A program made the position numbers and the translations under genes. Shown here in pieces: positions 8,071-15,107 of a DNA stretch of 27,148 nt. Source of the stretch: a virus. The DNA lies in the IMG/VR virus record IMGVR_UViG_3300028374_000055, positions 1 to 27,148 of that record; one strand, 5' to 3'. Each line of letters opens with the position of its first letter. Position 1 is the stretch's first letter. Below the pieces are notes generated by a model. That model did not search any database and was not told the origin of the DNA. It saw only the letters and a list, made by a program, of their open reading frames with translations.

Positions 8071-8998
8071 TTTTATCCATGTTTCTAATTCTATATGCAT
8101 TGAATTTCAACACATCATACTTATCATCATAATCAAGATATTTACGGTAACCATTAACAGTGAAACCATATTTACCATCATACTCATCTTTAATCCACAC
8201 TTGCTTGATATTTATCAATTCATCAAATATCTCTTTATCGTCAAGATGTTTACCAACACCATATTTTTTAGGAATGAAAAACTCCAATATTCTATCCCTT
8301 TCATACATTTTCTTCACATGAAGAAAGCTAGTCAACATTTCAATCTTATTAAAAGCATCCTTATTATCTCTAACAATACTCATTGGAAATTTACGTGCTT
8401 TAGCTTTTTCAGCAGGTGTCATAACTTCATATCCACTACCAACCTTATCAGATTTCTTCATATCTCTGAAACTAGCTAGACCTTCAATTATAGGGGTATT
8501 ATCAAACATAAACTCAATTGGATAATCATCATCCTTAGTTGTCTTATCTTTAACTTCCTGCTCCATTGCTTCAGATAATGTCATGCCATAGTTCTTGTGT
8601 TTAGGATCAAAAAATCCGTAGTGTTCAAAACGTCTACCCCACCTATCTTTCTTACCATAGCTCATACCAAATTTATCTGCTGCCATTGCAATCTTCTCTG
8701 GAGATGCTGTTTTCATAAAATGATCTGCTTTACGTAAAATTTCATAATAGTCTTTTACATATTGCTCATCACGTTCACCCTGTAACATCTTTTCAATGAC
8801 AGGATTACGATGTGTCTGGCGAATCTGCATTTTACCTTTTTTATCATCAACCATTGACTTACTTGCCATGACATCATCTTCGGTATTTTTCATTGCCAAT
8901 CCAAATCTTAAAAATAAGAGATTTACTTTAAAATAAATCTTCAGAAAAATCCTTCTGAATAATGTAACAATTCCTTTTAATATATTTTTAATCATCAA
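8063..8998 (-). CDS. Hypothetical phage protein with a basic, hydrophobic N-terminus, 311 aa
   Basis: No family recognised with confidence. The first 35 residues (MMIKNILKGIVTLFRRIFLK and following) are hydrophobic with regularly spaced Lys and Arg, an amphipathic or membrane-associating segment. The start of the folded part is at about Met36 (MKNTEDDVMASKSM), an alternative start that would remove it. The remainder is charged and mixed alpha/beta, with KKDRWGRRFEHYGFFDPKHK and a Lys/Asp/Tyr-rich C-terminus. It overlaps the 131-aa gene by 11 nt. Neighbours suggest a late or structural role, but this is inference only. Confidence 0.65.
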   Translation of the reverse strand: MMIKNILKGIVTLFRRIFLKIYFKVNLLFLRFGLAMKNTEDDVMASKSMVDDKKGKMQIRQTHRNPVIEKMLQGERDEQYVKDYYEILRKADHFMKTASPEKIAMAADKFGMSYGKKDRWGRRFEHYGFFDPKHKNYGMTLSEAMEQEVKDKTTKDDDYPIEFMFDNTPIIEGLASFRDMKKSDKVGSGYEVMTPAEKAKARKFPMSIVRDNKDAFNKIEMLTSFLHVKKMYERDRILEFFIPKKYGVGKHLDDKEIFDELINIKQVWIKDEYDGKYGFTVNGYRKYLDYDDKYDVLKFNAYRIRNMDKNE

Positions 8999-9383
8999 TT
9001 AAATCCTCCGTTAATATTTTAACATTTACAACTAAATTACCATTTCTTTTATTACGATTTATATCATGAAAAACACATTGCCAATTCAATGCCAATAGGT
9101 TATCTTGGTGATTTAACAGCGAAGTACCATCACATTCAAATCTCTTTCCGTTATACATAAAGATCGGTGAGTCAGATATAAAAACATTATCTTTTATTAT
9201 AAAATTAGCTAAAAACATATACTCATGTCTTTGTAAATAAAAAGACTTATCATTTTCATAATGTTCATTAAGAATCCTAGTTAAATATCTAAGCTTCTCA
9301 TTTATCCCTTTACCTAATTCGGATAATATTTCCTCGTTATTTTTTTTAGCTTTTGCCACCTTAACTTGTTTGGTATGCTTCAT
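8988..9383 (-). CDS. Hypothetical protein, 131 aa
   Basis: Not recognised. A Lys-rich N-terminus (MKHTKQVKVAKAKKNNEEIL) leads into a helical region and then a beta-rich C-terminal half (VFISDSPIFMYNGKRFECDG, LNWQCVFHDI). It starts within the end of the glycosyltransferase gene (23-nt overlap) and itself overlaps the following gene by 11 nt, so translational coupling is likely. No membrane segment is visible. Confidence 0.6.
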   Translation of the reverse strand: MKHTKQVKVAKAKKNNEEILSELGKGINEKLRYLTRILNEHYENDKSFYLQRHEYMFLANFIIKDNVFISDSPIFMYNGKRFECDGTSLLNHQDNLLALNWQCVFHDINRNKRNGNLVVNVKILTEDLIDD

Positions 9384-10740
9384 ATACTACAGACTCATAA
9401 AATTCAGCCCTTTTCGCTGTAACATCTTTTAAATTATATTTTTCTTTGAAATCATCATGAAGATTTTCACCAATCTTTTTACGATAATCCTCATCAAGTA
9501 TCATTTTCTTTAAATACTTAAACCAATATTTCTCAGAATTCTTTTTATTTGGGATTAAAATACAATTATGTTCATGAACACCATCAACATTATATGGTGG
9601 AATATCAGTTGTGACAATAGGGATTTTTCTTGACCAACATTCTACTTGCTTCAAGTTAGACTTCATTTTATTGAATTTATTATCAGCAAGTGGTGCTATT
9701 GAAATATCAGTCTCATCTAATACTTTAGCATAGATATTTGCTTTTTTAGTCCAACGTCTAGCAAAATTTACTTCATCACCGTATGTATCTCTTTCATATT
9801 TACTCAACCACTTTACATATTCAGGACTTTCGATGATACCATAATTATCAGTTAATATTTTTTCATATGCAAGATATACTGATTCTTCTGATTTAATATC
9901 TCTTTTATTTCTAATGAAGATATTATCACGATATACTTCCTTTATATCACTTGGAATCCCTTCAATCTTGTCAACATCACCATTACAATTATTAATTGAT
10001 TTAATGGTTTTTCTATTCCAGAGACCTCTTTTTTGAAGTTCCTTCCCAAAATCCTCATTAAATTTAATATCAGTAGTACTTCCTTGTGTATCCCAACCAG
10101 CCAATATAATTTTAAACTTACCTTTGGTTTCCTTATCTGAATTAAGTCTATTTACAACACCTTGAATTTGTTGCAAATCATTTAAATGCGATGAACCAGC
10201 ACTATATGTGATTCTTACTTTACCATTAGGGTCTGGTTTCCAATTATCTTGGAATTGTTTCATCCATGTTGGATCAACAGAATTAGGTAATACAATTACA
10301 TTGTCTTTACCAGTAACTTTTCTAATTTCTTCTGCATATAAATCAGTAGTAGTCGTAACATAGTCAGCTATTTTCAAACTATCTATAATACGCTCATGTA
10401 ATTTTTGATCTCTAGATAATGAATAAAATGGATGGGTTTTATCAAGTTCCCAATAATCATCAATATCACATACTAATGTAATACCAGCTTCTTTTAATAT
10501 TTTAGCAAGTTGTATTTCTTGATTAGTATCACCAGCAAGTTGTCTATGATAATGTATGATATGAAATGACTTAAGATACTCAATGGTCTCTGGTTTAGTC
10601 AAATCCAAGTCAGGATTTATCTCTACCCTGAATTTATCAGAATGATCTCTTTCTAATTGTTGTGCTGGTGTTGATGTACGGAAATAGTTAACACCTGCAA
10701 CGTCTCTGTTATAGAATAATACTTTAATTTTATCTACCAT
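9361..10740 (-). CDS. Glycosyltransferase, GT4-like (GT-B fold)
   Basis: 459 aa. The N-terminal domain begins with a strand-turn typical of GT-B enzymes (IKVLFYNRDVAGVNYFRTST) and contains CDIDDYWELD at 91-100. The pattern ADYVTTTTDLYAEEI...NVIVLPNSVD at 125-156 is the family's interdomain signature. The C-terminal nucleotide-sugar domain ends with SIAPLADNKFNKMKSNLKQV and a Glu-containing ECWSRKIPIVTTD, matching the conserved E-x7-E region loosely. It should transfer a sugar from a nucleotide donor; the acceptor, whether virion protein, modified DNA or host surface sugar, cannot be told from sequence. A region at 225-320 is longer than in typical GT4 enzymes. The gene opens a unit: a TATAAATAG box and a long inverted repeat sit directly before its ATG. 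Confidence 0.8.
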   Translation of the reverse strand: MVDKIKVLFYNRDVAGVNYFRTSTPAQQLERDHSDKFRVEINPDLDLTKPETIEYLKSFHIIHYHRQLAGDTNQEIQLAKILKEAGITLVCDIDDYWELDKTHPFYSLSRDQKLHERIIDSLKIADYVTTTTDLYAEEIRKVTGKDNVIVLPNSVDPTWMKQFQDNWKPDPNGKVRITYSAGSSHLNDLQQIQGVVNRLNSDKETKGKFKIILAGWDTQGSTTDIKFNEDFGKELQKRGLWNRKTIKSINNCNGDVDKIEGIPSDIKEVYRDNIFIRNKRDIKSEESVYLAYEKILTDNYGIIESPEYVKWLSKYERDTYGDEVNFARRWTKKANIYAKVLDETDISIAPLADNKFNKMKSNLKQVECWSRKIPIVTTDIPPYNVDGVHEHNCILIPNKKNSEKYWFKYLKKMILDEDYRKKIGENLHDDFKEKYNLKDVTAKRAEFYESVVYEAYQTS

Positions 10741-10741
10741 C

Positions 10742-10810
10742 TTTTTATAGTTTTTTATAAATAGTCAGTAAATCCTAAAAAGTACAAAATATTATAAAAA
10801 ACTATAAAAA
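10742..10810. repeat. 19-bp perfect inverted repeat before the glycosyltransferase gene
   Basis: Arms at 10742-10760 and 10792-10810 are exact reverse complements and are made of A and T apart from one G/C pair; the spacer is 31 nt. It fills the 72-nt gap between the 141-aa gene and the glycosyltransferase, and the left arm ends just before the start codon. In RNA it would fold into a long A-U stem. A poor terminator as there is no G/C-rich stem. Confidence 0.8.
10756..10764 (-). promoter_or_regulatory. Variant box CTATTTATA before the glycosyltransferase
   Basis: One change from the consensus (C for the first G), 15 nt before the start codon at 10740. It straddles the left arm and spacer of the inverted repeat at 10742-10810. 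Confidence 0.45.
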
Positions 10811-10812
10811 AT

Positions 10813-11238
10813 TTACTCTTCCTTATCCTCAGATTTTGTCGAGCTACTAGTGGAATCATTTTTTTTAGTGCTACTGCTTGATTTCGAAGTAGATGACGTA
10901 GTACTACTTAATTTAGTTGGAGACGATGTTGTCTCTTTTTTTGTAGTAGTAGTTTCAGGTTCTTCTTTTTCTACTGGTTGTTTCGGCTTTTGAGATTCCT
11001 TAAGTTTAGAAAGAAACTCATTTTTACCTACCTCTACGATAGTAACTAATCCTTTAACTCTTAATTTTTGAAGTTCTGTTGGAAGTCTCATGCATTCAAT
11101 TAATACTTCACCACCACTTTGAATGATTTGTTCGCTTGGGAATAAACCATCGTTTAATGTGATCGATAAATCCTTATTTTTTTGCATGTCTCTTTTAGCG
11201 AGACTTTTCGTAATATTCTTTATTTTGTAGTATCCCAT
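10813..11238 (-). CDS. Protein with a disordered Ser/Thr/Lys-rich tail, 141 aa
   Basis: Not recognised. Residues 1-80 look folded (MGYYKIKNITKSLAKRDMQK, then a region with PTELQKLRVKGLVTIVEVG). Residues 85-141 are almost entirely Ser, Thr, Lys, Pro and Glu, hence disordered, with runs such as SSTTSSTSKSSSSTKK. Such tails are common in phage virion-associated proteins, and this one is a plausible acceptor for the glycosyltransferase encoded directly downstream, but that is inference from adjacency and composition. It starts 2 nt after the ParB-like gene's stop. Confidence 0.65.
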   Translation of the reverse strand: MGYYKIKNITKSLAKRDMQKNKDLSITLNDGLFPSEQIIQSGGEVLIECMRLPTELQKLRVKGLVTIVEVGKNEFLSKLKESQKPKQPVEKEEPETTTTKKETTSSPTKLSSTTSSTSKSSSSTKKNDSTSSSTKSEDKEE

Positions 11239-11240
11239 AA

Positions 11241-12044
11241 TTAAAATCCTTGTATTAATACATCACCATACTTGATACCATCGTATCCTAATTTTCTGGC
11301 TTTCTCGCTAACAGCACGATTCATTATACTGTCAGGTCTAACGTTATATTTTTTTGCCACCTTATCAAATTCGATATTCGGAAACCAGCTTTTAGCTAAC
11401 GCATTCGCTGGAGATGAATCTGGATGTAGTATCACACCAATATCATCAGTATCTAGAATATTATTGAATTCCATTTCATATTCCTTATACCCATCAATCT
11501 TTTTAGGTGAGAAGAAGTTTCCAACCTTTGAATTTTCTTTCAATTCGCTTTGTCTATAACCCTTCATTTTTTTCTTTATATGTTTGGCTGCATTAGTTTC
11601 GCTAATATCCTTCTGCAATTCCTCTAAGAAATCAGGCTCTTGCATTGCATTGATTTGATCTTGTGCTACAACTTCCTCTATTTTTCTATTGGTTTCATAC
11701 TCATGAATATCCTGTATTTTATTCAATAAACGTGCAGCATCTTTAGCTGGTAGTTCAATTTGAATAGCTTTCATTAATGGAAGTTCATGTGAGAGTGCAG
11801 AACCATATCTATGATGACCATCTAAGACTTTACCTTCCTCTGATATCCAAATAGGTTTAAGTGCTTTAGGATTCATCTCTGACACCTTTTCAGCAAATAT
11901 AATTCCTTGACTTGGTTTTAGTTTCTTTGGATTTACTTTTATTAGTTTAAATCCAACACCCTCTTTTTCCAGCATTTCAGTTACGATACTGAATGGTGCG
12001 TTCATTTGGGGAAGCCAAGATGGTTTGTATCTCATATCAATCAT
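11241..12044 (-). CDS. ParB/sulfiredoxin-like domain fused to a phage C-terminal domain
   Basis: 267 aa. The N-terminal half contains the ParB/Srx hallmark: residues 68-79 read SEEGKVLDGHHR, with the DGHHRY loop that binds or hydrolyses nucleotide in the superfamily. The C-terminal part has FFSPKKIDGYKEYEMEFNN, GVILHPDSSPANALAKSWF and ends EKARKLGYDGIKYGDVLIQG, a motif found in polyvalent phage proteins with ADP-ribosyltransferase-like ends. No helix-turn-helix of a partitioning ParB is evident, so an enzymatic or host-takeover role fits better than plasmid-style partition. The ATG at 12044 is in a hairpin; Met4 is an alternative start (MRYKPSWLP). The ParB call is firm; the ART-like call is tentative. 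Confidence 0.75.
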   Translation of the reverse strand: MIDMRYKPSWLPQMNAPFSIVTEMLEKEGVGFKLIKVNPKKLKPSQGIIFAEKVSEMNPKALKPIWISEEGKVLDGHHRYGSALSHELPLMKAIQIELPAKDAARLLNKIQDIHEYETNRKIEEVVAQDQINAMQEPDFLEELQKDISETNAAKHIKKKMKGYRQSELKENSKVGNFFSPKKIDGYKEYEMEFNNILDTDDIGVILHPDSSPANALAKSWFPNIEFDKVAKKYNVRPDSIMNRAVSEKARKLGYDGIKYGDVLIQGF

Positions 12045-12063
12045 AGTACATATAAATACTATG
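12042..12063 (-). promoter_or_regulatory. Start-codon hairpin with an internal GTATTTATA box
   Basis: CATAGTA at 12042-12048 and TACTATG at 12057-12063 (plus strand) are perfect reverse complements (7 bp, 8-nt loop). The stem contains the start codon of the ParB-like gene, and the motif copy at 12051-12059, 6 nt from the ATG, forms the loop and part of the far stem. It could hold back initiation until opened. Confidence 0.5.
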
Positions 12064-12106
12064 ATTTCATAAATTAATTATCTACTTTGATAGGGGTAGT
12101 AATTAT

Positions 12107-12274
12107 TTAATATTTTCGAGGTTTAGGGAATGGTATATCTTTTTTTCTTTTAGCTTTGGGTGGTTTTTTTACCTTAAATCTAACACGTGTAGTAGTACTC
12201 ATTGGCATCATGACCACCAACATTAAAATAAATATTAATAGTAGGAAGTAAACAAAATATTCAAACTCTTCCAT
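12107..12274 (-). CDS. Small single-span membrane protein with a basic tail, 55 aa
   Basis: ATG at 12274 reads 55 codons to TAA at 12107. Residues 5-26 (EYFVYFLLLIFILMLVVMMP) form one hydrophobic span, and residues 29-55 are strongly basic and Pro-rich (KVKKPPKAKRKKDIPFPKPR). The span is followed by positive residues, so the tail should face the cytoplasm. The ATG follows the stop of the 88-aa gene by 12 nt with an A-rich leader (AAAAAAAAAGATAA). No cysteine, signal peptidase site or lysis motif is visible; a holin-like or membrane-anchor role is possible but unproven. The 62 nt after it hold only the next box and hairpin. Confidence 0.7.
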   Translation of the reverse strand: MEEFEYFVYFLLLIFILMLVVMMPMSTTTRVRFKVKKPPKAKRKKDIPFPKPRKY

Positions 12275-12286
12275 TTATCTTTTTTT

Positions 12287-12553
12287 TTAATCCCAATCAG
12301 TAGACCCGACCAATACAAAATCATCACCAACTATAGTATCAAACAAGCAAATCTTTTTTATATCACTAGGATCATTTTTATCATAATCTGGATTACTAAG
12401 CATAATTTTTTTAGCCTCATCTTCACTAATTTCAATTACCTCTAAAATCTCATGAAAGTCATCATATTCTGAATCATAAGATTGTAGTAGATGAAGAGTA
12501 TTTTTTGCCTGTCCAAATTCTCGTTTTTCTTTAAATATTAATTTAAATATCAT
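12287..12553 (-). CDS. Hypothetical protein, 88 aa
   Basis: Not recognised. Begins MIFKLIFKEKREFGQAKNTL and is mainly acidic in the second half (EDEAKKIMLSNPDYDKNDPS), with a strand-rich C-terminus (DDFVLVGSTDWD). No membrane segment. It lies 11 nt behind the 87-aa gene in a run of short unknown proteins. Confidence 0.6.
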   Translation of the reverse strand: MIFKLIFKEKREFGQAKNTLHLLQSYDSEYDDFHEILEVIEISEDEAKKIMLSNPDYDKNDPSDIKKICLFDTIVGDDFVLVGSTDWD

Positions 12554-12564
12554 AATTCAAAATA

Positions 12565-12828
12565 TCAAGTTTTATGTATTATCTCAACAATATCATGATC
12601 TATTTCTGGCTTTCTATTCTTAGCGAATACAAATCCATCGTTGGTTCTAGTCCCATAATTATTATCCCCATACTCATCACTACTTGGATATTTTACAACA
12701 TGGTCTAAATAAGTATAATGTTTCCAAGGTGTTTTAGAAATATATTCAAGCTTTAATCCATGTGAACTGATTAAAATATCGCCCCTTTTACAAGTATTTA
12801 AATCTATTTTACACTTCTTCTCCATCAT
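12565..12828 (-). CDS. Hypothetical protein, 87 aa
   Basis: Not recognised. It begins MMEKKCKIDLNTCKRGDILI and contains aromatic and charged strands (LEYISKTPWKHYTYLDHVVK; GTRTNDGFVFAKNRK), like a small beta-barrel of the kind often seen in short phage proteins. Two Cys lie near the N-terminus (6 and 13); no other metal ligands are evident. Its start overlaps the end of the 31-aa membrane-protein gene by 20 nt, indicating coupled translation. Confidence 0.65.
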   Translation of the reverse strand: MMEKKCKIDLNTCKRGDILISSHGLKLEYISKTPWKHYTYLDHVVKYPSSDEYGDNNYGTRTNDGFVFAKNRKPEIDHDIVEIIHKT

Positions 12829-12904
12829 CTTTTATATCAATTGATTCTTTAGATACTAGATATATCACTAAAATACCTAATAATATATATGCAGCAACAT
12901 CCAT
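12809..12904 (-). CDS. Small single-span membrane protein, 31 aa
   Basis: ATG at 12904 directly abuts the stop codon of the nuclease gene (TAA-ATG), and the frame closes at 12809 inside the next gene's start. It encodes MDVAAYILLGILVIYLVSKE and a short acidic tail (SIDIKDDGEEV). Residues 3-17 are hydrophobic, enough for a short membrane span. The exact abutment and the sensible protein support it as real. Function unknown; a membrane partner for the neighbouring nuclease is conceivable but only by position. Confidence 0.6.
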   Translation of the reverse strand: MDVAAYILLGILVIYLVSKESIDIKDDGEEV

Positions 12905-13456
12905 TTAAACGAAATCACCTACCTCTTTAGTTTTATTATTTCCATTCATCAGGTTAAATCTCTTTGAATAGTTATTAAAATAAATTGGAGAATCCTTTTT
13001 TATCATCTCAACTCTACCATCTTCCAATGTATAAACATATTTAACAAATTCGGTATGATTAACAAGATATGCCCATTTTGCAGTGTTATCACCTTCACCT
13101 GTGAAAGTGGTTCTTCCGTAATATATTTTAGGTTCTAAAAATCTATATATATCAATTGGTTTAATCCAGATTTTTCTATACCCTTCAACAAAAACCCAAT
13201 ATTTAGCTTTAGTTACTGAAAGTGCAGATGGTCTTCCATTCATTTCAACTTCAATAACTAAATTACCTGTCTCTGCTGATTTATAATCACCTTTAACTTC
13301 AATTCCTTCTTCAATTTCAGGAATATAAATATCATAGTCACTAAACTTACCTTCTTTTTCAGTAGTAAATGCTTCTGGATATTGCTTATGAATTTGAGCT
13401 AGTATCTCATGTTCAATAAGATCGCCAGCAACTTTTGATTCTTTAAATTCTGCCAT
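12905..13456 (-). CDS. PD-(D/E)XK nuclease-like protein, 183 aa
   Basis: Residues 39-57 read SDYDIYIPEIEEGIEVKGD, the core D...(E)xK arrangement of PD-(D/E)XK enzymes: Asp in SDYD, Glu53 and Lys55 in EVK, with strands between. An upstream helix with Glu (DLIEHEILAQI) completes the usual alpha-beta-beta-beta-alpha start. A beta-rich C-terminal half (AKYWVFVEGYRKIWIKPIDI and following) is not assigned. It could be a Holliday-junction or repair nuclease, or a defence or counter-defence enzyme. The start overlaps the 2H phosphoesterase stop by one base (TAATG), and its stop abuts the 31-aa gene, so it is in a tight operon. Confidence 0.7.
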   Translation of the reverse strand: MAEFKESKVAGDLIEHEILAQIHKQYPEAFTTEKEGKFSDYDIYIPEIEEGIEVKGDYKSAETGNLVIEVEMNGRPSALSVTKAKYWVFVEGYRKIWIKPIDIYRFLEPKIYYGRTTFTGEGDNTAKWAYLVNHTEFVKYVYTLEDGRVEMIKKDSPIYFNNYSKRFNLMNGNNKTKEVGDFV

Positions 13457-13857
13457 TAATTACTCATTACTTCGTCAACCACCCCTTCAAGTGTTATTCT
13501 ACTAACACCTACAACTTGATTCAATGATTTCCAATCTTTAATATTATTAGAATGAAATGGTTTACCACCTGAATTCACATCAACAGCAATAGTAATGTGA
13601 GGGATTTCATTATTACTTTGAAATCCCTCTACTTTTACTGCCATTACTTTATCAGACATTCCGAATTCAGTGGCAACTAATCTCACTTTCATACCTTTGT
13701 AGTTCTCTAAATCTTGAGGTAACCCCTCACCGAATACAATCGTCATGTGATGTGCAAATGTCTTCCAGTCATCAGGAATGACGTTACTGAAAGTGTTTAA
13801 CAACTTACCATGTGATTGCTTATCTAAAACTACTGCTGAATATAATATCTTTGCCAT
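13456..13857 (-). CDS. 2H phosphoesterase (HxT...HxT), RNA-repair or anti-CBASS-like
   Basis: 133 aa. Two H-x-T motifs, HHMTIVFG at 36-43 and PHITIAVD at 86-93, about 50 residues apart, are the catalytic signature of 2H phosphoesterases, which open cyclic phosphodiesters or 2',3'-cyclic ends. The N-terminus (ILYSAVVLDKQSHGKLLNTF) and the tail are like the short 2H-SAK group associated with RNA repair. T4 Acb1, a 2H enzyme that destroys cyclic-nucleotide signals of CBASS, is the other candidate; the sequence alone does not decide. It lies 6 nt behind the CCA-adding enzyme gene and overlaps the nuclease gene by one base, which favours an RNA-related role. Confidence 0.8.
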   Translation of the reverse strand: MAKILYSAVVLDKQSHGKLLNTFSNVIPDDWKTFAHHMTIVFGEGLPQDLENYKGMKVRLVATEFGMSDKVMAVKVEGFQSNNEIPHITIAVDVNSGGKPFHSNNIKDWKSLNQVVGVSRITLEGVVDEVMSN

Positions 13858-13863
13858 TTCTTC

Positions 13864-15072
13864 TTATTTTCGGATTAAATCTAATAAATCTTTTTTATTA
13901 TTACTAACATTATCTAAATAAATTTCAATTAATGCTTGCTTCAACGCATCACCAATCTCTTTACCCTTCAAACCAATATCCATCAAATCATCACCATTAA
14001 TAGCTAAATCTTTTATTGATTTTGGGTAAACACCTCTTTCAAATTCATTGACATATCTATCATACTGTAGTGGTAATACACCACTATTTAAAGCTTTAGG
14101 GAATATACCATGAACTCTCGATAAAACATCTCTTTTACCTGCATCGCTAAATCCAAAATCCTTAAATACATCAGCATGTGCCAATGCTCTCAATTCATTA
14201 AGAGTATTCTTATCCAGTTTGAGTTTTACATCTAAGTCCATTATAAACTCTACAGTTAACAATGGTTGAAATAACATATAAAGGAATTCACCTAATGTTT
14301 CAACATCATTCCATATACTTTTTTCAAACCAACCCATCTGTTCTTGGGTAATGTCAACTCCTGCTATCTCTTTATATAAATCTGTTGATATTAACAATAT
14401 GATAGCTTTCACTTTATTACCACCTTTATCAACAATCTTACGAAGTTCTTCAAGAATTCTCTCACCAGCAATCTCATTAATTCTATGTGCATTTTCTCTA
14501 ATCCTATCCATAGTAAATTCATGGATACCCATATCAAATCTAGCTGCAAATTGTACTGCTCTTAACATACGCAATGGATCATCAGAGAATGCATCAGGGT
14601 TAACCAATTTGATTGTTCTCAATGCTATATCCATTCTACCACCATATGGATCAATTAAATTACCATCGATGTCTTTAGCCATCGCATTGAATGTAAAATC
14701 TCTTCTGTACAAATCTTCTTTTAACGGTATGTTGTGATCAGCATCGACTTCAAAGCCTTTATGACCACCTTCACCAGTTGCACGTTCTTTCCTTGGGATG
14801 GCAACATCAATATCATCTTTTGATCCTATAGGAATAAACTTAAGTACACCGAATGACTTACCAACAGCATCTACCTTTCCGTACTTGGAAAGTAATTGCT
14901 CTAGTTGATCCATTGGTATGCCTGTAATTAGAATATCTAAATCTTTTGATTCTTTATTTAGGATTTCATCACGTACTGCACCACCAACAGAGTAGATTTT
15001 ACCACCCAGTCGCTGAACTTCTTCCTTCATCGGAAGGTCTTGCAATGTCATTATGTTTGTTGTTGATGTCAT
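13864..15072 (-). CDS. cca: CCA-adding tRNA nucleotidyltransferase, class II
   Basis: 402 aa. Catalytic head: GGAVRD at 30-35, then DLD at 44-46, the two metal-binding carboxylates. Motif RRDFTFNAMA at 123-132 and DDPLRMLRAVQFAARF at 164-179 (nucleotide-selecting neck) are intact, so the enzyme should be active. The rest is helical, as in the body and tail. It adds or rebuilds the 3'-CCA end of tRNA. No tRNA gene is seen in this window, so it probably repairs host or phage tRNA elsewhere. Start chosen at ATG 15072; Met8 is an alternative. The gene is 35 nt from the kinase-like gene and 6 nt from the 2H gene, suggesting a tRNA maintenance cassette. Confidence 0.9.
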   Translation of the reverse strand: MTSTTNIMTLQDLPMKEEVQRLGGKIYSVGGAVRDEILNKESKDLDILITGIPMDQLEQLLSKYGKVDAVGKSFGVLKFIPIGSKDDIDVAIPRKERATGEGGHKGFEVDADHNIPLKEDLYRRDFTFNAMAKDIDGNLIDPYGGRMDIALRTIKLVNPDAFSDDPLRMLRAVQFAARFDMGIHEFTMDRIRENAHRINEIAGERILEELRKIVDKGGNKVKAIILLISTDLYKEIAGVDITQEQMGWFEKSIWNDVETLGEFLYMLFQPLLTVEFIMDLDVKLKLDKNTLNELRALAHADVFKDFGFSDAGKRDVLSRVHGIFPKALNSGVLPLQYDRYVNEFERGVYPKSIKDLAINGDDLMDIGLKGKEIGDALKQALIEIYLDNVSNNKKDLLDLIRK

Positions 15073-15107
15073 TATATTTTATACGAAAAATACAATGAAA
15101 TGTTGCC

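Noticed and set aside
11241-12044. ParB-like protein as a partition system
   Set aside because: No ParA neighbour, no helix-turn-helix and no parS-like repeats seen nearby.
12045-12106. tRNA or other RNA gene in the gap between the ParB-like and 55-aa genes
   Set aside because: 62 nt, AT-rich, no cloverleaf pairing or conserved tRNA bases; it contains only the hairpin and box.
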